Assembly: GCA_905331475.1 (NCBI GenBank)
Contig: CAJNYU010003734.1
Location: 236,631-300,630, forward strand
Direction: 5' to 3'
DNA: 64,000 nucleotides
Origin: Rotaria socialis
Lineage: Eukaryota > Rotifera > Eurotatoria > Philodinida > Philodinidae
Made by a program: the position numbers and the translations under genes. The notes beneath the pieces were generated by a model, which did not search any database, had not been told where the DNA came from, and saw nothing but the letters and a program-made list of their open reading frames with translations. Below, one piece after another: positions 1 to 11,744 of the stretch (positions within the stretch are counted from its first letter, which is position 1; the number at the start of each line of letters is the position of its first letter).

Positions 1-3000
1 CTTCTAATATTCCTTATTATTCTACTGATTATTCAAATAATCTACTTTCTTCTTGGTGGTCTCAATGGTTTGTAACAAGAAGAAAAAACTTACATTTTCA
101 TTTTTAAATTAATGTTTTCGTTGTCTCTTAGGAACAAAACCAACATATGCTACTCTTCATGAATTTACTTTATGCCAATCTAAAGTCGATCGTCAATGGA
201 TTTATGATAGTCCAGAAAAAAATTGTAATGAAGAACATCTCGAATTTGAGCGCGTATGATTTAATTTAAACTAAAAGGAATATTATTTCTTATTTTCATA
301 TTTCCATAGGAAAAAAGTTGGAAAGATTTTGTCTATATCATTCAATTACCACGTATTACACGATGGTTTCAAACATTAACATCAATCATTGTACCACGTA
401 TCGAATATGATTCGCGGGTTAATTTGAGTAAGTTCAGTTGTCTCTTTCTCTTTGAATTATTGAATTTAATTTTTAAGGTGCAAATGCAATCTTAACATAT
501 AATGTTCGGCTTGGTTATAAAACTGATCAAATGTTTAAAGATTTGAATTCCGAATGGCAATTAGTCGCTGAATCGCAAGAATCTCGTTCTATCCAATGCC
601 GGCCAATATTTCATTATGGAACCAAAAATAAAGTATTTTTTGCTATTTATTTAACAAAACGTTGCATCTTTCCTTTTTACTTAAGCATATACCTGATGGA
701 TACACATGCGAACCATTAGCTTTTCTGGAATTATCTACATTGAAATACCCATACTATTTAATTAATTTACAAATAGTTGATAAAAATGGTCTGTCGCAAG
801 ATATTGGTAAACTTAAATCATTTGACTTCGTTGTTAGTATTAACGTTTAGTTTAAAATTTTGAAAAGCAAATGTTAACATTTAGGGTATTCATCAAACAG
901 AAAAGTTTACGAAATTATGGTATACATTGAAAACAATGACATTTCCTATTGTTCTTGCCAGTCTCATTTGGTTTTGTCGACAAATGAAACGTGCACAAAA
1001 AACTTATACAAATCTTGACAAGTAATTATTTCACTTGAATTAATTGATATCAGAATGAAAAAAAAAGTACAAAGTAAGATAAGAAAAGATTAGATATCTC
1101 TGTTCCAAAATGCAAGTTTTGGCCTGTGTTCTACATTGAAATTTCTCTTTGTAAATATTTTCTGGTTATGAGAGGCCCTGCTCAAAACCCTATTTACTTA
1201 AAACTTTCCAAAATACAAGAAACTATAACAAAAGTATTCTAAATTTTGTTTCAACAGTACGATTTACTTTTTGCTTTGAACCGAACATTAGTGGTGATGT
1301 GTGGAGAAGTTGTGTCTACTCTTATTTAGAAAATCGAAAATGATGACCTACATAATATTCTGATAATGTTATAACTTGGTAGAAACTCGATTGGAATGAG
1401 CGTTTTTGATAGTATATTGATTGAATTATCAATTTTATTTGCGGATTATTTTCTTGTACAAAATAATAAAAATATTTGAAAGATGTTTCCGTGGAAAACT
1501 TTTAGTCGAATAAGTAGAGTTTGCGAGACACTGATATGATATGTAATTTCAACATGGGATGATAAAATTTCGAAATGTTGAAAGTGATAAAGAATGAATA
1601 ACGCTAAATTCCATGTATTTTTCATACCGTGTGCATTTTGCCTAGGTGAAAACAAACACGATTCTATAGCCCTACGTTTATTAGGTTGTCTGTCGAAAGT
1701 TGTTGCACTGTTTTGCGTTTCTTTAAATAGCTAGTGATGTTTATCACAAGTAAAAACTATGACTATGGTTTTCGATAAAAAAAAACAATAAGAAGGCAGA
1801 TATCCTACGGTCAGGGTGAGAAAGAAAGTGATGTCATATGTAGTTCTTTCTAATTGACACTCCTGGTACAATAGAAAATGAGAATGAACTAGTGGTAGAT
1901 ATATACAAAAACCAAACAACCAATACTCGATAGTAGCCCGAGTGCGTACGTTAACATCTTGCATTTTTCCTATCGTAAAAAGTATGAATATCAACACTTA
2001 TTGAGTTATCTCTGGTGAGAAACTTACCCAATATTGAGCAACTCTTTTATGTAAATATTATTGGTCGATCGCAAAGGTGTCGGCCTCGGAAAAGAGCCTG
2101 TGCTCTTCGTTAAACTTATGTATTCACCTGTATACAATTATTTTCAAGTTGAAAAATACTTTCAGTCATTCCTAAAATGCAGCATAAAAATCTATTTATA
2201 ATTCATTACTGTTTACTTAACAGTGCAATATAAGATATGAATATTTCATTTAGATTAATATTCTTACTTGGCCTATCAGCATGTATACTCAATGGTTAGT
2301 TTTATCAAAGCAATTTCACAGTTTGAATGTGATAAATTTTATCATTTTGTTTTTAGCTCCCATAGAATGGTTAACACTTGTAATGCCTTTCAATGGTTTT
2401 CAAATCTACAGTGAAATTCGCCAAGGATTTTTTCTTACTGTTCTTTTGACTTTCTGGCTATTCTTTGCTGGTGAACATGTTGTTGTGAGCAGTTCTATCT
2501 GTCGTCAAATTGATCTGTATCTTCATTATATTTTGCATAGGATAAAAGTGCTAATCATGGTTTATTTTCATATGGAAAATATATTGTTTTACTTTGGTTT
2601 GCTTCATGCGCTTTACTCATTTTTGAATTATGTGAACGGTACAAATCAATAACAAGCTATTACTTTATCTATTATTATCCTGATTGCTTTTTTTTTCTAG
2701 AGGATTTCAACTTTGGAATCCATTTCATTCAATATGGTCTACACGTGTTGGCCGTAATGTCAGTTTAACGTTTCTTATACTTGCTGGTTTATCCAGTTTT
2801 ACCTATATTATTTGTCTTACTGTACTTGTTGTACGTGTTTTCTGGAATATTCGTAGTAAACAAGGTGAACTTGCAGCAATGCGCCGTATTCGACGCTTGA
2901 TATATCAGGTATGTTGAATGAAATTATTTTAAAAAAGTATCAACATTAATACTTGATTTGTAATATGAAGGGAGCATTTTATCGATTTCAATTTATGTTA

Positions 3001-3415
3001 TTAACAACGATACTCTGTGCTATAATTACAATTGTTTCATATTATCTAAGTCAACTTGATGAAACATACTGGGTTTGGAATACAGAAAAACCAGCTAAAA
3101 TTCAATATTCAGGAGCATTTATAACTGGTAAAAGAAAAACAAAGCTGATTTAATTGATATTTTTTAAATTTCATTTGTAGGAGTCTATGGTATGTTGAAT
3201 ATATATGTTTTTGCTATTTTGGTACTTTTCTCACCAGTAATCTCAAATGTAGATGATATGGATGAATTAAGTAAGTGAACGAAAATAAAGTGAACATGTA
3301 GTGAAAAAAGAATTTTGATCTTTTAGCATTGGCCAGTGATGATGGGAATGTTATGCATTTAACTAATAATCAAACATCTGCTTATCAAATGATTAGTAAA
3401 GCAGCTATCAGTTAA
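1..3415 (+). CDS. WLS: Wntless (Wls/Evi/GPR177) homologue, 5' end outside the window
   Basis: Multipass membrane cargo receptor that carries lipid-modified Wnt from the Golgi to the cell surface. I assemble 13 exons: 1-58, 132-253, 310-427, 478-632, 686-832, 885-1021, 2254-2294, 2357-2484, 2541-2638, 2701-2908, 2971-3127, 3181-3270, 3327-3415, giving 515 codons plus stop; phases agree at every join. The first exon is the end of transmembrane segment 1 (IIYFLLGG); the start codon lies upstream of the window. Family landmarks in order: a lumenal domain with GYTCEPLAFLEL and GIHQTEKFTKLW, then APIEWL, EIRQGFF, FAGEH, FELCERGFQLWNPF, MRRIRRLIYQGAFYRF and GVYGMLNIYVFA. These follow the order in animal Wls. 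Introns are 49-73 bp except one of 1232 bp (1022-2253). The C-terminal tail after the last membrane span is short. Identity is very secure; exon edges are read by eye. Confidence 0.93.
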
Positions 3416-3438
3416 AAAATTATTAACGATTTTTGTGT

Positions 3439-3444
3439 AATAAA
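3439..3444 (+). promoter_or_regulatory. poly(A) signal of the Wntless gene
   Basis: AATAAA lies 24 bp after the Wntless stop codon, so the 3' UTR is expected to be very short. Confidence 0.6.
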
Positions 3445-4568
3445 TAGAGTCAAATAGTTTGTTTTGTAAAATACTCAGCGATCTCGCAACTTTCTGTTTC
3501 TTGAAGATCTGTTTTCTTTTTGTACTAGTCCATTTTGTATAACAATATTCATATAGATTTTGTTATGTTATTAGGAATTATTCATTTATGACGTTCATAC
3601 CTTTGTGGATTTTTGTTTTTTTTTTGTCTACATAATTCTCAGTTTGAAAAATTATTAAAATATCGAAATCATTTGTTTTTACGAAAAAATAACTTGATCG
3701 GTTTTCCCCGAAGCTGCGCCATTCAATGGTCTGAATACTTTGATAAAAAGTAAAAAATCAGATAAACAATACTACAAACGTTCGATATGCCGAGCTCTTT
3801 CAAACACAAACACCAGGAATTATTTTCATTGGAGTTTGAATTAACAAGAAAAATTATTAGCAATCTTACAGCACTTGGAAAGTTCTATTTTCGGACTGCA
3901 TTAATAAAAAGTTTGGCACACAATTAAATGATTTCTATGATCTAAATTATTTGCAAACCACAATTTCTAATAAACATTGCCAATTTGAACAGAGCTGTTT
4001 ATTTCGTTGAATACGATGATGTTCAAAAAGTTGTACGACTGAATATCGTGAGGAAGAGAGGCCACTTCGACTCTCGCCTTGATTTATACTACAGCGATAT
4101 CTTACATTTTTCGTATTTGGAAAAAGATACTGAATAATTTTTTAAAACAACTTCAAAGAATTGCACATTTCAGATTTTTTATGTTGATACTTTTCATCGA
4201 AAATTTTGATTCATTTTTTTGTAGAGAATTGAATGGAGAGTTTACGAGGAAAAAAGATGAAGACATACCGATGAAATTTAGTCATCGATATTGAAAGGAT
4301 TATTTTGAATTTTCTCGGATGTCATGCAAAAATTTTACCTGCAACTATAGTGAAATGTTCTTTTTTGTCTTTTTAAGTAAAAGATGTATTAAAAATTGAC
4401 TACTTAAAAATATCATTCTCAAATAGAAAAGTCATTTATTTGTACAATTACGAATTTAATTACAACTAGACTGTCTTATTAATTTACAGAAAATACTATG
4501 ACGTGATTTAGGAGTATTTTTCTACAAGTTTTCATTTTGCGTTTATATATATCTATTTTTTCTTCAAG
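3445..4568. other. intergenic spacer, Wntless to GPR155-like gene
   Basis: About 1.1 kb of AT-rich DNA without a convincing exon on either strand. It must hold the promoter of the GPR155-like gene, but I see no recognisable core element. Confidence 0.6.
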
Positions 4569-7500
4569 ATGATAAATGATACGAGTGATACTTCTGTGGA
4601 TATTGATAAAGAACTTTATCCCGCTCTGATTCAATGCTTCTTTATAATTGCTGTCGGTTATGTTGCTGGTCAACTAAATTTATTGACACGCACACAATCG
4701 ACAGGTCTTTCACGTTATATCAGTAACTTCGCTTTACCTGCTGTAGTATTTAAAAATCTCGTTGACTTACAATTTGAAAGAGTATCATGGCAATTTATTA
4801 CATCTGTACTTGTTGCTAAAACAATTGTTTTTCTCTTGACAGCACTTTTAACTGGTATAGGTGAACGTCCGAGGAATTTTGCAAGCATGGGTTTACACGC
4901 AATAATGGCATCGCAAAGTAATGATTTCGCATTGATTCTACCCATAATTGATGCTGTATACAGCCAATCACATCCAGATTATGGACGGTATATATATCTA
5001 TTAGCTCCAATATCTTTAGTCATACTGAATCCAATCGGTTTGCTTCTAATTGAAATACAGAAACGTTTAGATGATCAAAAAAAGCATCCTAACATATCTA
5101 TATGGCATCGTTGCCAACTAATTAGAAAAATATTTAGTAATATAAGTCGCAATCCAATTGTGATATGTACATTACTTGGCGTTGTCTTTAATCGAATATT
5201 CAACGAACATTTACCGAATATCATTGAACATATATTAACACCAGTGGCACAATCCTTTAGCGCAACGGCATTATTTTATCTCGGTTTAACAATGGCTGGT
5301 AAATTACGTCGTCTGCATACACATCTTGTTGTAACCGTATTTGCTCTGAGTATGATTAAATTAATTTTATTTCCATTAATATTACGTCAAGCCGTCTTTC
5401 TATTTGTTAAATCAACGAAAGGAACTTTAAATAATACAATTGATTTTTCAAATTTCGGTTTTCTATATGGAACAGCACCAACTGCACCATCAGTTATATT
5501 TTATGTACCTGAATCAAATGCTGCATTACAAACGATTGCTTCAACGGGTCTAATTTTTTCCACTTTACTTTCGATACCAATAATGCTTGTATCAGCGAAA
5601 ATGATTAATTTAAGAACATTAGATATAAAACTGAAACAAACATATGAATCAATGCTAATAAAAACATCGTATGATGTTAGTATGATATCATTACTTTGTA
5701 CGATTATTGTTCTTGTTGGATTTTCTTTACGATATCGTCTATTAAGAAGGTCACCTATTCATAAATATACATTTATTTTCGTTGGCCTACAAATGATATA
5801 TGCTATTTGGACAATATCAATTCAATATGTGCAACTACCTATATCGGGAACAGCTTCAATAATAGTTGATACAGGTAAAAGAAAAACGACAGCAAGCTTT
5901 ATGCAAAATTCAAGAGTCATTTTTATGATTCAAATTCAAATTCTTGTGTAAACATAAAGATTCATAAGGAAATTTTTCGAATAGAGAAATATTCATCTGC
6001 AATGTAGATTTTTGCTTTTCATGCGTATCAAATTACAACCGTTTATGCTCTGATCCTATGAGGCATATAGGCATGAATTAATGTTTAACTGGATTATTCA
6101 AATGTATCGTTTTTTTCTCTCCAAACAAATATGTTATGCGAGAAGATTTCTAGACAAACGTTGTACAACATAAATAATTTTAAACGATCATTCTGTGCAA
6201 ATACAATCCAAAATAAAGATAGTTGAAATATAGAAGTACAAATTTAGATCATACAGAGTGTGGTACATGTTGTTAGTATAAGATAAAAACTCCTATATAT
6301 GCACTACACCCATGTTTCGTTCTTACAAAATTCAGTAAAAAATGGTTGAAAAAACTTTCCTAACATAGTTCGGCTAAGTCAATTATTGTCTGATTAGTTA
6401 ACACAATTACATCGGTTTCCACTTCCAGGTATTCTGTGAAATATATAAGTAATTTAATTACATATGTCATGCGTAGATCAACACAAGTCAACAGTGACAT
6501 ATTAGAAAATCTACACATGCCATTCAGTTTGGAATTTATTATTATTTTTTCTCTTATGGTCTTGAATTAAATTACTATGTACTTCAACACGCACATGCAT
6601 TATCACGTGAAATTTTTCATTCGTTTTAGGTAGTATTCTACTAGCTCTAACAACGCGTTCGTGGGCAACAAGTATTTCAATTGCTTTGATGATATCATTT
6701 TGTTATTCAAACGAACGTGCTCATTATTTTTTCTGGTTATATCATTTATTTGGTTGGCTTGTTCCTATTTGTACCACTCTTATAATATATTATCAATCGT
6801 CCATCGATCGATCAAGAAGCGAATCGTCGATGGATACAGAAAAATTTGGAACTGTTCAAACTAGTGCTTCAGTCTGTTTACTTGCTATATGTATTATAAT
6901 TACTTCTTCAAATCTTCTTCGAATTGCTCGGCGTACATATCGATTAAAACAAAATGCAAGTGAAACTCAACCATTAATTAATGAGGGAAGTGAATATACG
7001 GACAGTCAAACAACACTACGATCACTTTCTATAGGTATTTAATTATTTAAACTAATTGAGTTTTTATTTTTTTTTATTTGAAAACATAATTGTAGATCTA
7101 AAACCATCCGAATACAGTACACAATGGCTTCGCCATTCAGTACTTGTAGGCCTATTGAATATAAATGCTTTTGTTGTAAGTTCAAGTGTTCAATCAATAG
7201 AATTAAGTCTTGTATTTAATTTTACTTTACTTTTAGTGTATATCGGCTTTATTATGGTCCTTATTAACAAGAAATCGTGATGGTGTTTATTATGAATTAC
7301 AATTTCTTGACACTGTTCTATTACATGGACAAGTAAAAACGATAACTTGAAAATTTCCTTTTTAATTTCTATTTGAATTTGTTTCGCATCTTTAGGGCAT
7401 CATTACATTTCTTGTTTTTGCGCTTGATGCTGATTTATTATTACCTATAAGTCGAAAGTATGATTTCATTGAATAGTATATATGAACTTTTTACATTGTC

Positions 7501-7931
7501 TTTTTTTTTATAGAATTATTAAATTATTGAATCGTTTTGGTTTAAAAATAGAGTTTTCTCGAAATCATACTCATTGTCGACATTCAGAAAATGAGAGACC
7601 ATTAGATTTTACCGAAAAAATTCGATCAAATTTTATTCGATATTCCATACGAACACAAAGGTAGACAATTTACTATTAGAATAATTAAATTTCAAGTTTT
7701 ATTTTCTTTTTCACTTTCAGTGCAAGTGGTTCTGTGGAAAACATTGAAACAACATTTAATGAGAATGAGTTTTGTCAATGGCTTGTAACAAACGGTCATA
7801 TGGAAAATGAATCAATAGCTCATGACTATTGTCAAGAATTGGTGAATAAAAGACAAATAATTTGTATTGATCGCACAGAAAATGAAAATAGTCAAGAATT
7901 CGATAATCATTGGTATGCCTTTTCCAAATAG
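4569..7931 (+). CDS. GPR155: GPR155/LYCHOS-like protein: PIN-type transporter + GPCR-like helices + DEP domain
   Basis: In vertebrates this is a lysosomal membrane protein that senses cholesterol and signals to mTORC1. Exons: 4569-5874, 6630-7034, 7096-7175, 7237-7332, 7396-7457, 7514-7660, 7721-7931; total 2307 nt, 768 residues, phases consistent. Residues about 12-390 are a PIN/auxin-efflux-type transporter, with ALIQCFFIIAVGYVAGQL, the SNFALPAVVFKNL helix, ASQSNDFALILPI and YGTAPTAPSVIFY. The middle (about 395-690) holds further helices including YHLFGWLVPICTTLIIYY and GIITFLVFALD. The last exon (about 699-768) is a DEP-type domain (NENEFCQWLVTNGHM to HWYAF). The human protein is about 870 residues; this one is shorter mainly in loops. 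The first ATG follows a non-coding stretch and begins a leader typical of the family. The whole transporter half is in one exon, and a 755-bp intron separates it from the GPCR-like half. Confidence 0.93.
5875..6629 (+). other. long intron between transporter and GPCR-like halves of the GPR155 homologue
   Basis: A 755-bp intron (donor GTAAAAG, acceptor CGTTTTAG) in a gene whose other introns are 60-63 bp. The reading frame stays open 75 nt into it before a stop at 5949-5951, so retention would give a 460-residue transporter-only protein. No exon or repeat recognised inside. Confidence 0.7.
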
Positions 7932-8349
7932 AATCAAACAAATAGAAGTTTGATTGCAATTTATTTTTTTAATATTATTTTTAAGCTTTGTAATTCGTTT
8001 TTCTTTAATCAGATACGATGAAATAATGTATTATATTTTATTTTCTGTTTTTTTTTGCTTTGATTTCATTTTTTTTTGTATAAAATCCTTGATATTATTC
8101 ATGTTCCATTTCTTGTACAAATATGATGTCGGCAGAAAAAAAAAATATTTGTCAAGATGACGTTAAACACTTTTTTCTTTGTGTTCTATATCGTCGCGAT
8201 AGCGATTTTGAAAAACAACTCGAGTCTTATAGTTCTTCATTCTAATGCTAATATAAATCTTTTTTTTAAATCAGTATAAGTATAATAACTAGGCCGAACA
8301 AGTACTGTATTTATGTAATCAGTAAATTGGATGGAAGAAAAGAAGCATA
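7932..8349. other. gene-free spacer before the Tigger-like element
   Basis: T-rich 3' flank of the GPR155-like gene. No AATAAA was found in the first 230 bp, and no coding or repeat feature was recognised. Confidence 0.5.
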
Positions 8350-8596
8350 CAGTAAAACCTTCCTTGAATGGGCGCCCACGGGACTTTTTAAAATCGCCCA
8401 TCTTACGGAGGTGCCCGTACTATAGAGTTATTTTTAATATATACTGATTACTGATGTTTTCACAAGCAACATAATAGACAGCACCGACACTTATATATAC
8501 AATCGGTATTTATATCTTGAATAGTGTCCAATATTTTAGTTTAATTTATTTGATTAGTTTTTTATTTAACTTTATTTTCTATCATCATATTTACAG

Positions 8597-8959
8597 TCAA
8601 GCTTTTCGAACGAAATCTGTAATTGAACTTTGCCGGTTAGTTTTTGATTCGATGTAGGCATCAGCAAGTTTTGATTCCAGATTAGTGGCGAATTGATGAA
8701 GTTCCGAGTGGCGAGTAGACGCAAGTAGATGGAGCTTTCGAACCATTTCAAGTGCATCAATGAGCGAAGGAGATTGGGTGAGGGTGAGGGTGAGGGTGTG
8801 GGTGTAAGACGTGATTTCATAAAAGAAGTGCATCCACACCCACACCCTCGATACCTTGTATCTCTCATATAGCTTGCGTTGTGATAGCCCAGCTCCATCA
8901 CCGTAGTCATTGATCAATTCAATCTTCTTATCAAGAGTAAGGTAATGGCACGACGTCAT
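8597..8959 (-). pseudogene. remnant Tigger/CENP-B-like transposase (N and C termini joined, core deleted)
   Basis: A 120-codon open frame. Residues 1-38 look like the N-terminal DNA-binding helix-turn-helix of Tigger/pogo transposases. Residues 39-66 are encoded by simple GTGTGG/GGGTGA repeats. The rest (from about residue 67, DALEMVRKLHLL, to SSITDFVRKA) looks like the extreme C terminus of the same family. There is no room for the roughly 300-residue DDE domain, so it cannot be an active transposase, although the DNA-binding part could still be made. Confidence 0.65.
8776..8848. repeat. telomere-like GT-rich tracts in inverted orientation inside the Tigger element
   Basis: A (GGGTGA)n/GGGTGTGGGTGT tract at 8776-8804 and the complementary-type CCACACCCACACCC at 8834-8847 flank about 29 bp at the internal deletion junction. 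TGTGGG is the telomeric unit reported for Adineta vaga. Confidence 0.6.
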
Positions 8960-9346
8960 TTTTCAAATGATATGAATATGTAATGTAAGAAAAACAATAG
9001 TATTTATACTCTTATTATCATTGACTGAACAATGAGAAGTGTATAGATGAGTTGTTCTTTTTGTTCAATCGGACTAGCTTTTCTTTTTCTTTCTCTACGA
9101 ACAGCAAGGAGAGATGAGACGAGAAGAAAAAATAACATTCTACGTATTATAACATTCACTATATCTGCCCATGTGAAAGAGGTAAATGTACACTATGGAC
9201 TGAAAAAACAATGCCCATTATTCGAGGTTGGAGGTGTCCTTGTTAGAGAGACTCATACTCAGCAAAATTGATTGGTCGTTCCGCCCAGTGCCCATATAAG
9301 TGAGGTGCCCTTGTTATAGGGGTGCCCATGTAAAGAGGTTTTACTG

Positions 9347-11168
9347 TATATGTAAGGTAGTCATTAGAAAATTGGAAAAACTATGAAAACTATTTAGCTC
9401 ATACTATATATACGTATGCTAATGAATGTTGATGTAATGTCAGTATTTTTCTCTAAGAATTATACAACCGATAACAAGAAACAGTAATGAAAAGCATTTT
9501 GGTTTTGTGAAAAATCAATATTATAATTGAATAGTGAAATACTTCCTGCCTTAGAAGAAACAGGAAAATTTTTATAGATTTTATCACTTGGTAAAAAAGT
9601 AAGAGTATAAGTTTTATTTCTTTTAAATTACGACTATTTTCAAAACAACATGTTTTGTCGTATTTGATTTTCTCATATAGTAACAAAATAGTTTAATGAA
9701 ATCAATTAAAATGACGTAGATAGAAAAACTAATTTCTCATCAAGTAAGAATTAAGTGAGAAAAAGATTTCGACTCCTTTATGACATCAATTATCATTGAA
9801 AAAATGTTATGATATGGTAGAGAATAGTTCAAGATTTCTTTCATATTCCTATGTATACATTGCATTGTTCTAGAAGGTTTTGTTGTAAATACTATAAATA
9901 TACATATATATATATATATATATATACTAATACAATAAGTCGAGACTTTACACGATAATAATCAGATCTACATTGTTTTCAGTCTATGACATATTTATAA
10001 TCTTTTCTATCAGCATTGATAAATATTCGTTTTCAAACTGCATTTTTACGTATCTTGGTACTAAAAACTCAAATAAACATAATTGTATGGCAAAATTGAC
10101 TCTGCATATGTAATCCAATACAAAATAAGAAGCAAATAAATCGTTTATTTAATCCGTAAGTGAATAAATACTATCGATCTAGGTGTGAATAACATAGAAA
10201 AATATTTTGTATATACCATGCAAATATGAGTTCATTCGATATTGCAGGGAAAACATGTTTATCAACAACAAGCATACGTTAATGAAATAATAGAAAAACA
10301 TGATTTTTTAGCATACTGATCGGAATCTTAATGAATTCTGGTTAAGAACTATGAAAAAATATTTCTTTTATTGTGTTCTTTCATCGCTTGAGTTATTTAT
10401 TAATCGTACTTAGATTGATGTGTCGAATTATATGGTATATTGACTGTTGTTTATTGTTAGCATACTGCATCTGATATACCAAAACCTTGAAACTGTAAGT
10501 AGCACATATTGACGATTCTGACAACGACTAATAATCTTACGGCAGAGAATAATAACGAGTAAAAGTCAATGTGTCTTGGGTCTATTTATTTTTCTGGGCT
10601 TTCCGAATATTTTCTAACAGAAGCAATGTTTGCAACACATGATAATACACTCGTAAATATAACACAATGTGATGATATGCAAATTGTGAAACTGCTACCA
10701 AGGAAAAGATGACACAGGAGGATAGAATATATGAAGATATGGTTTTCGAATCTCATCTATTTTAAATATTACATAATGATGAAACAAGAATGTTGCCTAT
10801 CTAGCTTTCAAGTTTCACTTGTCAACTCTTTTAAGTCGTATGCATAGTGAATTTTCAGATGAAAATATTAGTAATTAGTGTTTTAAAATAGCATTCATGA
10901 ATTTTCTATGCATCATATACACCTGCTATATAACAATCAAGCATAAGAAAAGATACTTGAGAAATGTCAATGTTAGCTTCTTCTTACTTCGAAGCCTCTT
11001 TTTAATCATTATGATAGAAACGTGAAAGGTTATCATACGCTCACATACGCAAAGAGAAATGTTAAATGTTTAGTTGTGCTTCTGCCGCTGTGTATTTTTT
11101 TCCTTCATTTCATCATCCTCGAGTTATTGATCTATTCATAGATATCTTGATTCTATGCTTGTATGTAA
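9347..11168. other. gene-free stretch between Tigger element and palindrome
   Basis: About 1.8 kb of AT-rich sequence with frequent stops in all frames. A (TA)n microsatellite lies at about 9904-9926. Nothing else recognised. Confidence 0.6.
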
Positions 11169-11744
11169 AGAATGCGTGTACTCAAGAAGAACTGTCTTTT
11201 TGTAAGATCGTGTTTGAATCGTAATATCTTTGTGAAATGGTGAGCAAATGAGCTCAAATTTTGCAGCGAAGTAGAAAAAATTCTTTTCTATCTGTTGGTG
11301 AAAGAAGTTTTGAAAAAGTTGAGAAATGGTCGAGTTATGAGCGGTAGTTTTCAGTCATCTGGTGTCGTTCTAAATAAACGCACTTTCTTCAATAGGAACG
11401 ATAATGCAAAAATTGTCCCCAAGTAGAACACACCAGCAAAAATTCATTTTAATAACGTTATTAAAATGAATTTTTGCTGGTGTGTTCTACTTGGGGACAA
11501 TTTTTGCATTATCGTTCCTATTGAAGAAAGTGCGTTTATTTAGAACGACACCAGATGACTGAAAACTACCGCTCATAACTCGACCATTTCTCAACTTTTT
11601 CAAAACTTCTTTCACCAACAGATAGAAAAGAATTTTTTCTACTTCGCTGCAAAATTTGAGCTCATTTGCTCACCATTTCACAAAGATATTACGATTCAAA
11701 CACGATCTTACAAAAAGACAGTTCTTCTTGAGTACACGCATTCT
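11169..11744. repeat. perfect head-to-head palindrome, 2 x 288 bp, no spacer
   Basis: The sequence 11169-11456 is followed directly by its own reverse complement 11457-11744; the centre is TAAC|GTTA. I compared the arms along most of their length and found no mismatch; symmetry breaks at 11168/11745. The arms contain no useful open frame. No clear target-site duplication flanks it. Possible natures: a snap-back MITE, a recent inverted duplication, or an assembly artefact. Confidence 0.9.

Larger units (their letters stand above)
8350..9346. mobile_element. Tigger/pogo-type (Tc1-mariner superfamily) element, internally deleted
   Basis: The ends are exact inverted repeats, CAGTAAAACCT at 8350-8360 and AGGTTTTACTG at 9336-9346, each bordered by TA (8348-8349 and 9347-9348), the target duplication of this superfamily. 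Sub-terminal DNA repeats the word GTGCCC/GGGCAC several times at both ends. Inside, on the - strand, one open frame (8959 to 8597) joins a pogo/CENP-B-type helix-turn-helix start (LTLDKKIELINDYGDG, then LSQRKLYERYKVSR) to a C-terminal piece ending SSITDFVRKA. The DDE catalytic core is missing and is replaced by GT-rich simple repeats (8776-8848). The element is therefore non-autonomous. The element call is well supported by ends plus target duplication plus transposase remnants; the exact subfamily is not. Confidence 0.85.

Noticed and set aside
9047-9271. 74-codon + strand open frame inside the Tigger element
   Set aside because: Lies in the element's non-coding flank opposite to the transposase remnant and matches nothing.
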